Source of the DNA: Impatiens glandulifera
Lineage: Eukaryota > Streptophyta > Magnoliopsida > Ericales > Balsaminaceae
Length of the DNA stretch: 64,000 bases
Assembly: GCF_907164915.1 (NCBI RefSeq)
Contig: NC_061862.1
Coordinates: 30,882,628-30,946,627, forward strand
Direction of reading: 5' to 3'
Positions 46,980 to 59,378 of this stretch are shown in pieces (the stretch's first letter is position 1; every line of letters starts with the position of its first letter). The notes under the pieces are model-generated. The model did no database searches. It saw only the letters and a program-made list of their open reading frames with translations, and was not told the DNA's origin. A program made the translations under genes and the position numbers.

Positions 46980-48982
46980 TTAGGTCTGTCTGCAATTGAT
47001 ACTAGCTGCAATGAAGTGTTCAAAATTCCCATCTAAAACAAAGTTCAAGTCATTCAATTGGGTACCCGTTTTTACATCTTGTACAATCTTGTTTGGATGA
47101 AAAACGTAACGTCTAGCCTGCTCCTCCCATACCCCACCAATTGCATTTCTTTCTACGCTTTTCACGTCCGATAATCCCAGTCCTCTCATAATCACTAGGA
47201 GTTTCGCTTTCAGCCTGTTAATTGCCTTCATTTTGTTCGCAAAACAGCTTCTTTCCCCTGAACGTTATCAAAACATTCATCTTAAAACAACTACACATGC
47301 AGTTATAATTTCCCTATTAGCAAAGATGAAAGCTTTTTTGGTTTTTTACCTGATGACTTAACCCTTAGACCGGTTGGGAGGTGATGAATGGAAACAGCAC
47401 TTCCAATATGATTATTCTTTGCCCGTGAAGAAAGCGATGAAATCTCAAGATCCTCGTCATTAATAAGCAGGTCAGGACTCGTCTCTAAAAATAAAGGAAT
47501 GACATCCACTGCAGCCAAACTAACCTACCAAATATAAGTTCAATCAAAATTTTAGGACATTTAAAAAAAAGTTATGAAGCCAACTTGTCAAATCTTGCTG
47601 TATATACCATATGGGGAGAAGATGTCTCTGGAAAACTGCCTATCATGCTGTGAACGCCTCTTTCACCCAAAAGATAGCCATAAGCGTACTTGAATTCGAA
47701 CTCTATTTCCACCGATTTTATACCACCATCAGCTAGAAGACATTTCTCAACTATTCTTCCTTTAAATCCTTGTTTCTCAGCCCATTTTGTATACATCTTT
47801 AGTAGCTTCTCTACCCATATCTGCCAATTACAAATTTAAACATTAAATACAAAACCTGGCCAAATAGTTGTTTCCACATATCAAAAACAAAGATAAAATT
47901 TTGAATGTTTCTTTATTTGAAAACATATCCAAATGTGTTGCCACATACCACAGCTAGATACTAATTGTCAAGAATTTCAAAAGAATCAAGTACTTTCCAC
48001 AAAAAATCTCGACAAGGAGATTGTGACACCCATTTGGAAACACATACTGTTTTTGTGTATGAATCAAATTCTATCCAGATACAAAAACAATAAATTTGTT
48101 CCTATGTGAACCTCAAAGCACATTGTTGCAGAATATGTTAATTTGTTTCCTTCAAACCTCTGATTGGAAGCCCATAGTTCCAGCTTCAATCTTCACACAA
48201 GCCCCTTCATTATCAAATGGCCCTCTTAGAAGATTAGACAACTCATACTCATCCAACAATTTGCTCACATCTAAAGATGCAGTGTAAGCTTGTCTGAAAA
48301 ACCCATAATTTATAGCATCCAAATCCACAAGCTGAGTTATCAACTTAGCTTCTTCAGCCTGCACATAAAAGAAACAACAACTTCTTATCAGAAACGGTGA
48401 TTCCATTTCCTAAATGTTAACTATTATTCAAACATCATTACCTTGTAAGTTAGGTCTTTGAGAGCTTCAACTACTTTAGTACTGTTAGCTAACTTAACAA
48501 GAAGGTCACTTGATTGATGTACATTATTCCACAAGTCATGCCCACGTACCCTTTCTTCTTGCTTAATGCGTCTAGCTTCTTCACGCTCTAAAGCCATTGG
48601 CGCTAACAATTCAGCTCGGTCAACAGCAGCTTCGATTTTCTTTCTCAATGAGAACATACCTAAACTAGGAGAGACAGACAGTACTGTCACTATAACCCAG
48701 CAAATATATTCATCAAATTCCAGCCCACGAACATGGGAAATTGAAAAAATGTATTAATTTTCGTGGGTATGATGGAAAAATAGAAAATTGATAAGAAGGG
48801 AAGGCATAATAACCTAGTTCTTTGAAGGCTTTGTCGTTGTCATCGGATAACTGAGTAGCTCGAACTGAGAAGAGTGAAGGACGATGCATTCTGAATGAGA
48901 GGGATTTTGATGGTTTCCATTTTGGGGCAAAGGGACCAACTGAATCTATTGCTCCACCACAAACTGGTTCAACAGCCGCCAT
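46980..48982 (-). CDS. PRFB3: PrfB3-like plastid protein, release-factor fold without GGQ
   Basis: Six exons (48982-48814, 48659-48442, 48358-48158, 47820-47608, 47524-47350, 47257-46980) join in frame to 417 residues. It has the RF2 architecture: an N-terminal helical domain (FSLRKKIEAAVDRAELLAPM), then EIEFEFKYAYGYLLGERGVH and the RF-1 domain tail GSAVSIHHLPTGLRVKSSGE with RSCFANKMKAINRLKAKL. The peptide-release GGQ is absent (the site reads SSLSSRAKNNHIGSAV) and the stop-codon SPF is not visible after GERGVHSMIG. Arabidopsis PrfB3 shows the same losses and stabilises plastid petB transcripts rather than ending translation. The first 45 residues are Ser/Arg-rich, suiting a transit peptide. 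Function here is inferred from that family. Confidence 0.9.
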
Positions 48983-49384
48983 TTTAGGATGAGAGGCGCG
49001 AGAGCTGGATGTTTTTTTGTTTCAAAACCCAAAAACATATGGCCGGCCGCCGCAGGGTTCTTCTACCACACCAATCTCCACCGCCATGATTATGTTGGGA
49101 CACGTTGTCTGGTTAAATGTGAGCCATTGATTTCATTTTCAAAAATCATTATTTTATAGTCACTTCTAACTTCAATTTACTTTTTACTAAAAGATTTGGA
49201 ATTTTGTTTTAAAGAATTCAAAATTATTATACTAAAGTAATAATACAAAGCATAAATTTGGTATCAATATTTGAGTAGTAGATGTACTTAGAAAATGAAA
49301 TTTCTTTCTGTGTATTAAATTCAAACACTATCAAATGTTACTACATCCTTATTGATACTATTCATTAATTATTTCCAAATTTAG
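48983..49384. other. PrfB3 upstream region
   Basis: Contains the leader and promoter. A GGCCGGCCGCCGCAGGG GC patch at 49041-49057 lies about 65 bp before the start. Beyond 49120 it is AT-rich. No gene is seen. Confidence 0.45.
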
Positions 49385-50320
49385 CACAGGCCAGATAATT
49401 TTTTCAAATTTAACCTTTTGCCCATGAGAAAATACTCTTTTGCCCTTCAATTAAAAAATAACATTTTTTTTTCTTTCCCTTTCTGTTTTCCCTCTCTCTC
49501 CTCTTTTCATATTTTCGAAACAAAGCAACCACCATCTTCTTCTTCTTCTCCTCTCCCCCGACGACGAAGCTGAAGGAACCAACGAAGCCACCATCATCAT
49601 CTTCTTCTTATTCTCCTCTCCTCCTCCGACGAAGCCGAAAGAACCAACGAAGCAACTCAGAACGAAGCCACCACCATCATCTTTTTCTTCTTCTTCTCCT
49701 CTCTCCCGACGACTATCCGACCCCCGACGACGGAAAAAAGCAAAACGAACGAATGTTGAGGTTGAGCCCCCGATCTTGTCGCAGACGAATGCGCATCTGT
49801 CGCAGTCGTCTGCGACAGATGCACATTCGCCTGCGACAGATGCGTATTCGCCTGCGACAGATGCGCATTCGTCTGCGACAGCCTGCAACAGCCTTCGACA
49901 TATGCATTTTAAACCCAAAACGATTCAGTCAGCCAATAAACCTAAACATAAACAATAAACACTAAAACCCTAAACCCTAAACCTTCGTTCTTCATTCATT
50001 CTAGTCGTTCGTTCTACTTGGATAGTCGTTCGTTGTCTTGGATCGTCGCTCGGTTAGTCGTCGGGGGCTCAGATAGTCGTCGGAGAGGTGGGGTTTGGGG
50101 GGTTGGATCGTGTCGTCGTCGGGGGTTTCGGGAAAGAGGAAGAAACTGAAGGCGGTTTCGAAATATGAAAAGAGGAGAGGGAGAGAAGAAACTGAAAGGC
50201 AAAAAGGCAAAAAGTCTTTTTTTTATTTTTTTTATTTGAGGGTAAAAAGGTCTTTTACCATAGGCAAAATGTTATATTTAAAAAAATTATTTGGCCTATG
50301 TTAAATGTGGAAATAGTCCT
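49385..50320. mobile_element. Inverted-repeat element with GC-rich core, candidate non-autonomous MULE/MITE
   Basis: The left end (ACAGGCCAGATAATTTTTTC, AACCTTTTGCCCATG, TTTTGCCCTTCAA) pairs with the right end read on the minus strand (ATAGGCCAAATAATTTTTTT, AACATTTTGCCTATGG, TTTTTACCCTCAAA), arms of about 100 bp. The core is much richer in GC than its surroundings, with CTTCTTCTCCTCTC/CCGACGAAG repeats and an ATGCGCATTCGTCTGCGACAG minisatellite. Exact ends and target duplication were not resolved. Open frames on both strands (for example 49918-49451) follow the repeats and are probably not genes. Confidence 0.6.
49780..49905. repeat. 21-bp minisatellite TGCGACAGATGCGCATTCGYC
   Basis: About three to four direct copies at 49820-49890, preceded by one copy in inverted orientation (49785-49810), so the block can fold on itself. 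It codes for repetitive peptides on either strand. Confidence 0.8.
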
Positions 50321-50666
50321 ATTAGGAGGGTTATTTCGTCAAATTTCCCAATTCCAATCAAATATGAGTTTTTATTAATTTTTAATTAATTTATTTATTT
50401 ATTAAAATGTTTTTTTTTAATTTAAATTTAACAAAAATAAAATAAATGTTTTTTCTTACTCTAAAAAAATAAAAATACCTAAAATTTGGAAATGTTTGAT
50501 TCTTGTTCAAACAAGGGGTGTTTTATTTGACCTAAATTAGAATACAACTTCTTTTGCTAATTAGAAGAGGTATATAAAGATAGTAGAGATCATGTTTAGT
50601 TTTTTAAAAAAAATACAAAATTAAGTTTAAGTTGTAATAATTAGTAAAAAAATTGATTTAACACGA

Positions 50667-50739
50667 GGTTCTGTGGTGTAGTGGTTATCACGTCTGCTTT
50701 ACACGCAGTAGTTCCCCAGTTCGATCCTGGGCAGCATCA
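50667..50739 (+). tRNA. tRNA-Val (anticodon TAC), slightly degenerate
   Basis: GGTTCTG starts the acceptor stem; the D-arm is GTGTAGTGGTTATCAC; the anticodon loop TTTACAC gives anticodon TAC; the T-arm CCCAG-TTCGATC-CTGGG is fully paired. The 3' acceptor strand CAGCATC leaves a T-C mismatch and a G-T pair, and the anticodon stem starts with T-T. A T-run at 50745-50752 would stop Pol III. Either a functional variant or an early pseudogene. Confidence 0.85.
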
Positions 50740-50752
50740 TTTATTTTTTTTA

Positions 50753-51579
50753 TTTTGTAAAACACATTATGAACAAGTTTGTTTAATAACACACTAATAT
50801 ATACATGTGTTGTTGAACTGAAGTATTATGTGTAAAGATTGATATTCAATCATAATCACTTCTATTATATATATATTTAAAAGTGATTCATCCTAGCTAT
50901 ATATTTTCACTATCACTTTTACTCCATATGCCATATTGCAATCAATTTCTCAACTATAGTTTCTGTCTATATATAGCCTAACAATGAAAGAGTTTAGCCC
51001 AATTCAACTCTTAATTACGTCAATTTCTCATTTTGACTTCTGAATAGTCCGGGTGAAAACTATGGTTTGAAATCTGTCTTTTTCAGCCATGTTCGTTAGG
51101 GCTGTTGCAGGGAAGACCAAGAGCGTGGGTTCAACCTAACCTAGTTGACTACGGTTGACGGTGGTTTGGTGCTGCTTAACATATTTTTATTTTATTTTTT
51201 ATAAATAGAATAGAACACCATTAATAATATATAACATTAATTTCGTGCATTTGAACAGATAATAATATAAATAAAATATTATTTATATATAAATATTAAT
51301 ATTGTTCAAATTTAATTAATTTAAAATTAAATTTAGTTTATAAAAATTAAGTTTAATTCAAAATTTTAATGTTAACGTATATTTTAAAATTTATCAAATC
51401 TAAAAGAATAAAAATTAATTTATAAGTTTGAAAAACAATTAAAAGAAATGTAGATTTTTCTTAGTTAGAATTAAGTCAATTACACCATTTATCTGTATAG
51501 TTACGATAGATCGATCTAGAGATTTTACTTAAAATTGTGTCATACATTTTTCTCTTATCTAAAATAAATGTTAGACGTG
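50753..51579. other. AT-rich spacer
   Basis: No gene or clear repeat is seen. A higher-complexity patch lies at 51060-51175 without a coding match. Confidence 0.4.
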
Positions 51580-54300
51580 CTTTACACTATTATATTTACT
51601 CTCACTTCGGTAAACCAACCAGCAAATCTCAATCGACATTTCATCTCGTGACCTCACACATTTTCACACACCTTTTATACTCCGTCAAACCAACCACCAA
51701 TCCACCCAAACGGCCATATTTTTGTGACTCACACTTTTTCATAGGTCTCTTTATCCATCAGCAAACCACTCACCAATTTTATCGAGACCTCTTGTGACTC
51801 ACACTTTTTCATATGACTCTATATCTCGTCAACAAATCACCCATCAATCTTAGTTGACCTCTTACCCCCCATTTCAATAAATCAACAACCAATCTTAATC
51901 GGCAACCTCGGTCAATCAACATCTAATTCATATACTCGGTCAATCAACATCTCATTCATATATTTTAAACAATTAATATCTAATTTGTTAAAGACCTTTT
52001 ATATTTACTCTCACTTAGGCAAACCACCCACTAAATCTCAATCTCATCTCATCTCATGACCCCACACACTTATCCCTTGTCAAACCAACCATCAATCCTC
52101 ATCTTGTGACTCACACGTTTTCATATGCCTCTTTTATCACCTCGATAAACCACATAACAATTTTAGTTGATCTTTATAACTCACACTTTTTCATATGTGT
52201 CTTTATCCCACGACCAACAAACCACCCGATCGAATCTCATCTCTTGATATCACACACCTCAATAAACCACCCATCAATTTTAGTTGACCTCTTACCCCTC
52301 ACTTCAATAAATCAAAAACCAATCTCAATCCACAACCTCAGTAAAAAAAAAATCTAATTCATATACTCGGTCAATCAACATCTAATTCATATACTCGGTC
52401 AATCAATATCTCATTCATATATTTTTAACCATTAATATATAATTTGTTAAAGACCTTTTATATTTACTCTCACTTAGGCAAACCACCCACTAAATCTCAA
52501 TCTCATCTCATCTCATGACCCAACACACTTTCACACATTCATCCATTGTCAAACCATCCATCAATCCTTATCTTGTGACTCACACGTTTTCATGTGCCTC
52601 TTTTATCACCTCGATAAACCATATAACAATCATAGTTGATCTCTTATGACTTACACTTTTTCATATGTCTCTTTATTCCAAGACCAACAAACCACCCGAT
52701 CGAATCTCATCTCTTGATATCACACACCTCAATAAACCACCCATCAATTTTAGTTGACCTCTTACCCCTCACTTCAATAAATCGATAACCAATCTCAATC
52801 CACAACCTTAGTCAATCAAATTCTAATTCATATACTCGGTCAATCAACATCTAATTCATATACTCGGTCAATCAACATCTCATTCATATATTTTAACCAT
52901 TAATATCAAATTTGTTAAAGACCTTTTATATTTACTCTCACTTAGGCAAACCACCCACTAAATCTCAATCGAATCTCATCTCATGACTCCACACACTTTA
53001 ACACACCTATCCCTTGTCATACCAACCATCAATCCTCATCTTGTCACTCACACATTTTCATATGCATCTTTTATCACATCGATAAATCACATAACAATCT
53101 TAGTTGATCTCTTATAACTCACACTTTTTCATATGTCTCTTTATCACACGACTAACAAACCACCCGATCGAATCTCATCTCTTGATATCACACACTTCAA
53201 TAAACCACCCATTAATTTTAGTTGACCTCTTACCCCTCACTTCAATAAATCAACAACCAATCTCAATTCACAACCTCAGTCAATCAAAATCTAATTCATA
53301 TACTCGGTCAATCAACATCTAATTCATATACTCGGTCAATAAACATCTCATTCATATATTTTTAACCATTAATATCAAATTTGTTAAAGACCTTTTATAT
53401 TTACTCTCACTTAAGCAAACCACCCACTAAATCTCAATCGAATCTCATATCATGACTCCACACACTTTAACACACCTATCCCTTGTCAAACCAACCATCA
53501 ATCCTCATCTTGTGACTCACACGTTTTCATATGCCTCTTTTATCACCTCGATAAACCATATAACAATCTTAGTTGATCTTTATGACTCACACTTTTTCAT
53601 ATGTGTCTTTATCCCACGATCAACAAACCACCCGATCGAATCTCATCTCTTGATATCACACACCTCAATAAACCACCCATTAATTTTAGGTTACCTCTTA
53701 CCCCTCACTTCAATAAATCGACAACCAATCTCAATCCACAACCTCAGTCAATCAAAATCTAATTCATATACTTGGTCAATCAACATCTAATTCATATACT
53801 CGGTCAATAAACATCTCATTCATATTTTTGTAACCATTAATATCAAATTTGTTAAAGACCTTTTATATTTACTCTCACTTAGGAAAACCACCCACTAAAT
53901 CTCAATTGAATCTCATCTCATGACCCCACACACTTTAACACACATATCCCTTGTCAAACTAACCATCAATCCTTATCTTGTGACACACACGTTTTCATAT
54001 GACTCTTTTATCACCTCGATAAACCACATAACAATCTTAGTTGATCTCTTATGACTCACACTTTTTCATATGTCTTTTTATTCCACGACCAACAAACCAT
54101 CTGATCGAATCTCATCTCTTGATATCACACACTTCAATAAACCACCCATCAATTTTAGTTGACTTCTTACCCCTCACTTAAATAAATCGACAACCAATCT
54201 CAATCCACAACCTCAGTCAATCAAAATCTAATTCATATACTCGGTCAATCAACATCTAAGTCATATACTCGGTCAATCAACATCTCATTCATTTATTTTG
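51580..54300. repeat. 467-bp tandem satellite, about 5.8 copies
   Basis: The phrase GTTAAAGACCTTTTATATTT recurs at 51987, 52446, 52914, 53383 and 53851, spacings of 459, 468, 469 and 468 bp; a diverged partial copy starts near 51590. Each unit includes CTTGTGACTCACACGTTTTC, CACCTCGATAAACCA, CCACCCGATCGAATCTCATC and two or three ATTCATATACTCGGTCAATC sub-repeats. The shared open frames (ICLFITRLTNHPIESHLLIS and variants) are by-products of the satellite. Copies look about 90-95% alike. Confidence 0.93.
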
Positions 54301-55200
54301 GTTTGTGGCATTCTATGAAGATTTTAACATTGTCCACGAATGTTTCAGCAATTATCTGAGTAGTGAATGAGACATTTTGAATAGTCTGTCTACTACCACA
54401 AATATAACAGTTTTCCCTTATGACTTTCGAAAACTCTCTATGAAATCCATAGAAACCAATTCCCAAAATCGATTGGGAATTGTTAAGGACTGTAGTAGAC
54501 CTTTGTATGCTAAATTATCTGATTTTTTTTGGCACTTCATAGGTCTAGACAAATTCTCTAATATCTTTCAATATCTCGGGTCAAGAGTAGACTATATGTA
54601 TCTTCTTTTGGGTGACTAGTGTTCCCAAATGGTCATCCTCTGTTCCTAAATGTATTGCTGCAATTAAGATGTTTTGAACTCATTGTTTTTCTTCACTACT
54701 AGTCAATCCATTCTCCTCAGTATTCCATCATCATAGGAAAATTTTGGGTGAGTGTTAGTATTTTCATAAATTTCTCAAATAATTTTGGCTATGTTGGGAT
54801 TACCTTCATAAATTTGTGAATCTGTTTTTGGACAACAAGGTGATATACTGAGACCCCTATTTCCCGCCAAGACAACACATCTACCACTAAGTTAACTTTC
54901 CCCTTTTTATATTCCACTATGAAATCATATCCCACTAATTTGTAAAGCCATTTTTTCTGGGTCGTGGTTTATACTCTCTATTCCAATAAATATTTGAAGG
55001 TTTCGTGGTCTATCTTTACAATGAACTAATTATACTTGAAATAAGATCTTCATTTCTCCACAACAAAAAGTGAATTTAGCAGCTTCTTCTCGTATGTGGA
55101 TGATGTTAGCTTCCCTAGTTCAATAGTCTTACTAATAAATGAGACATGACAATTTTCTTGTATTAGCACCGCATCAATTCCAACTCCACTTGTATAAATT
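54300..55200 (-). pseudogene. Ty3/gypsy pol relic (integrase and RNase H pieces)
   Basis: The minus strand at about 55170-54850 encodes, with stops, SFISKTIELGKL, STYEKKLLNSLFVVEK, IVKIDHETFKYLLE, KKWLYKLVGYDFIVEYKKGK and VDVLSWRE, the RNase H part of gypsy polymerases. At 54410-54300 the frame gives FVVVDRLFKMSH and, in another frame, AETFVDNVKIF, an integrase-core trace. No LTRs were found. It separates the two tandem arrays. Confidence 0.8.
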
Positions 55201-55600
55201 TCCACCATAAAATGAATTATGAAGTTATTTATAAATTATTGACGTATATTTTTTTAGAATTTGAATGAGAGAATGTCGTGGCGCAATCTAATTGTCTGAA
55301 AAAATAAAATAATTTATCTCTCCTCTCTTTTTCCATCATTCCTTCTCCCCATCCCTTCTCATTTTCTTATTATTTATAAATTCCATATGAATCGTTAAAG
55401 ACAAAACGTTCAAATTGTGAGATTTTAAAAAAATTAGCTTTAATCAATGCACGGATAAGAATATATATATAATATTATTTATCTATAAATATTTTAGATA
55501 AAATTAATATTATTCAAATCTAATTAATTTAAAATTAGTTTTAGTTTGTAAAAATTAAGTTTAATCTTAAACTTAATATTAACATATATTTTATCCCATC
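55201..55600. other. AT-rich spacer between the gypsy relic and the ~88-bp array
   Basis: No gene is seen. TTTAATTTAAAATTA-type words near 55520 echo 51310, so the array flanks may be a duplicated segment. Confidence 0.4.
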
Positions 55601-56930
55601 GACACCCACTTAACCCCTCAATTGACCATCATCTTGTGACTCACACTTTTTCATATGCATTTTTATCCCCTCGGTAAACCACCATCAATCTTAGTCGACC
55701 TCAATTGATGATACACCTCTTATATCTCGTCAAACTCAACCACTAACCCTCTAATTAACTCTCATCTTGTGACTCACACTTTTTTTATATGTCTCTTTAT
55801 CCTCTCAGCAAACCACCCACTGACCATAATTTTGTGACTCACACTTTTTTATATTCCTCTATCCCTCGACAAACCACTCACAAATCTTAGTCAACCTCTC
55901 TTTTAGTCTCACTTCAACAAATCAACAATCAATCCTAATTGATCATAGACCTCTTATCCAACGTCAATCCAACCACTAACCACCACCCGACATCCATCTC
56001 GTGACCTCACATTTTCAAATGCTTTCCAAACCAACCCACTAATTCTGACATCACACTCGACAAACCACTCACCACCCGACATTCATCACGTGACCTCACA
56101 CTTTCAAATGCTTACCAAACCAACCGCTAATTTCTGCCTCACACTTGACAAACCACCCACCACCCGACCTCCATCTCGTGACCTCACATTTTCAAATGCT
56201 CGCTAAACCAGCCACTAATTCCAACCTCACACTCGATAAACCACCCACCACCCGACCTCCATCTCGTGACCTCACACTTTTAAATGTTCGCCAAATCAAC
56301 CACTAATTCTGATTGATTAAAGACATCTTATCCAACGTCAAACCAACCACTAACCACCATCCGACATCCATCTCTTGACCTCACACATTCAAATGCTCGT
56401 CAAACCAACCACTAATTTCAACCTCACACTCGACAAACTACCCACCACCCGACCTCCATCTCGTGACCTCACACTTTCAAATGCTCACCAAACTAACCAC
56501 TAATTCCGACCTCACACTTGAGAAACCACCCACCACTCGACCTGCATATTGTGACCTCACACTTTCAAATGCTCGTCAAACTAACCACTAATTCTAATTG
56601 AGCACATACCTCTTATCCAATGTCAAACCAACCACTAACCACCACCTAACCTTCATCTCGTTACCTCACATTTTAAATGCTTGCCAAACTAACCACTAAT
56701 TCCGACCTCACACTCGACAAACTATCCACCACCCGACCTCCATCTTGTGACCTCACACTTTTAAATGCTCGCCAAACCAACCACTAATTCCAACCTCATA
56801 CTAGACAAACCACCCACTACCCGACCTTCTCTCGTGACCTCACACTTTCAAATGCTCGCCAAACCAATCACTAATTCCGACCTCACACTCGAAAAACCAC
56901 CCACCACCCGACCTCCAAAATATAAATTTG
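55600..56930. repeat. ~88-bp tandem repeat array with longer variants
   Basis: The phrase (TCTC)GTGACCTCACA occurs at about 56001, 56090, 56178, 56266, 56376, 56463, 56550, 56661, 56746 and 56835: mostly 88-89 bp apart, with ~110-bp units that insert AAAGACATCTTATCCAACGT-like text. Other unit words are AAATGCTCGCCAAACCAACC and CGACAAACCACCCACCACCC. The first 380 bp are more diverged and use CTTGTGACTCACACTTTTTC, also found in the 467-bp satellite. Confidence 0.9.
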
Positions 56931-56939
56931 CATGTTTTG

Positions 56940-56990
56940 GGATTTGAATCCTAATCTTAAGTATGAACACTTAAACCGTTAGACCACTTA
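56940..56990 (-). other. tRNA-like Pol III promoter boxes
   Basis: The minus strand has TGGTCTAACGG (box A, 56986-56976) and GGATTCAAATCC (box B, 56951-56940), close to the TRGYNNARNNG and GGTTCRANTCC consensus and spaced as in a tRNA. A diverged second copy with TGGTCTAATGG lies at 57566-57556. It could be a tRNA-derived SINE head or a tRNA relic; acceptor stems were not found. Confidence 0.35.
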
Positions 56991-56999
56991 TGATTGTTG

Positions 57000-57092
57000 A
57001 AATAATTTTATTTTTTGTGTATGTATATATATTTTATATTTATTATTAATTAGTTATTTTATATTAATCAAAAAATTATTTATACTATTAAA

Positions 57093-57167
<75 letters not shown>

Positions 57168-57263
57168 AAAAATATATGAGAAAAGATAAAATGTATTTAT
57201 ATAAAATTAATGATGAAAAATATATATAAGATAATTACATCTATTTATATATATAAATTATTG

Positions 57264-57314
<51 letters not shown>

Positions 57315-57401
57315 TAGAGAATATATATATAATTAATTAATAATATAGAAAATAATTTGGAAAAAAAATTAGTTATTATTATTTATCATTTATAAAAAAA
57401 A

Positions 57402-57439
<38 letters not shown>

Positions 57440-57679
57440 TTAATATATATAATTAATATAAGATAAAATATATTTATAGTCAAGAATGTATTTTTAAAAT
57501 TTACATGTTTTACAACTCAAACATTGGTCTTAAGAATGAAATGTGAACACTTTAACCATTAGACCACTTAAGATTCTTAAAATAATTTTATTATTTTGAG
57601 TATGTATATGTATTTTATATTTTATTATTAATTAGTTAATTTTAATATTAACCAACAAATTATTTATACTCATAAAGCA

Positions 57680-57735
<56 letters not shown>

Positions 57736-58160
57736 TTGATAAGAGAAAAAATGTATGATAAAAAATAAAATATATTTATATAAAATTAATGATAAAAATT
57801 AATATAATATATATATAAAGGTTACTACATTTAATATATATATATATATATATATTATTGATAAAAAATATATTTATTTTATATATATATAAATAAAATA
57901 AATATGTAATATTATATATAAATATAAAAAGTATGAAGGTATGTGCATTTATAAAAAAAATTGTTTATATATATATAAATAAAATAAATATGTAATATGA
58001 AGTTGATGCATTTATAACCAAAAAAAATTGTTTATATATATATAAATAAAACAAATATAAAAATTATGAATGTAGGTGCATTTATAAAAAAAAGTTATTT
58101 ATATATAACAATAAAATAAATATAAAAATGATAAAGTAGGTGCATTTATAAAACAAAATT

Positions 58161-58213
<53 letters not shown>

Positions 58214-58355
58214 TATATATATATATATAATTACGAAGGTAGGTGCATTTATAACCAATTTTTTTTTTTATATATATATAAAATAAATATAAAAATTATA
58301 AAAATACATACATTTATAAAAAAAAATAAAAAAAAATTATTTATATCTATTTAGA

Positions 58356-58391
<36 letters not shown>

Positions 58392-58400
58392 AGGGAAAAT
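57000..58400. repeat. AT-rich block of TA microsatellites and short repeats
   Basis: TA runs occur at about 57101-57160, 57268-57311, 57405-57432, 57683-57730, 57836-57855, 58165-58207 and 58362-58387. A unit containing GTAGGTGCATTTATAA(A)n and TTGTTTATATATATAAATAA recurs every 70-100 bp from 57930 to 58310. A ~110-bp phrase ending TTATTATTAATTAGTTA is duplicated at about 56970 and 57560. Open frames here are spurious. Confidence 0.85.
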
Positions 58401-59378
58401 AAAATTGAATTAAGAAAGAGAGAGTAGGAGAGTGGAGAGATGAAAGATGTGATGACGTGGATTGTAATTGATGATGACGTGAATTAATGTGATATTTGTT
58501 GACTTTAAACGTCATTATATATATACTGTCCGAAATGCAAATTAACCAAATAAAGATAGACAATTTGACTTTGTATTAATATTTTCAAAACCTTATACAA
58601 GGGCCGTAAATGAGCCGAGCCGAGTTCAACTCGATTTAGTATTTATTAGCTCGACTCGAACTCGAGCTCGAACGAGTTTATAAATTTGAGCTTGAACTCG
58701 ACTCGACTATTTACTTACAAGCTCGACTCGACTCGAAAAGTTTGAATACAAATTAAATTTTCAAACTCAAGCTCGAGCTTAAACTCGAGTTCGAGTTCGA
58801 ACTCGAACTCAAACACGAACTCGAGCTCGAACTCGAACCAAATTTATTTGCAAAATTAAAATATCAAAGTTTCATACATATTAAACATTTAAAACATGAT
58901 ATTTCAAAATTAAAATATGAAACAATCATAACTATTCAAAATTCAAAATATGATAATTCAAAACATTAAATCACCATTATTAATCAAAATTCTAAATTGT
59001 TTGAACATTCAATATATTAATCTTTTTTAATCCATATTCTTTATAACACACGTACATTACATGCATTCAATAATATGAAATGTTTAATTATAATAATAAT
59101 TAATGTAAAAAATAAATATTAAAAAATAAATATAAAATGAATTAATTGATCTATATAAGCTAATTAACAAATAGTGTTTTTGATTTATTAAGATTTATTA
59201 ACTCGATAGGTTTTCTATTAAATATTAGTATATATTTGAATTATATGGCTACAAGAATCTAACGTTATAACAAGATTTTAATTTATAGCAAAAATCTATT
59301 AATCTTTTTATATATTATAATATATATTATTAATCTTATAAATTATTTTTTTTTATAAAAATAATTAATATATTATAT

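Noticed and set aside
49451..49965. Cys- or Arg-rich frames on both strands
   Set aside because: Produced by the GCGACAGATGCG minisatellite; repeats are open in several frames.
51537..53790. Frames of 72-112 codons sharing PRSTNHPIESHLLISHTSI-like text
   Set aside because: They recur with the 467-bp satellite and are broken in some copies.
56001..56930. Regularly spaced repeats considered as CRISPR-like
   Set aside because: Units are continuous ~88-bp tandem copies without unique spacers, in a plant genome.
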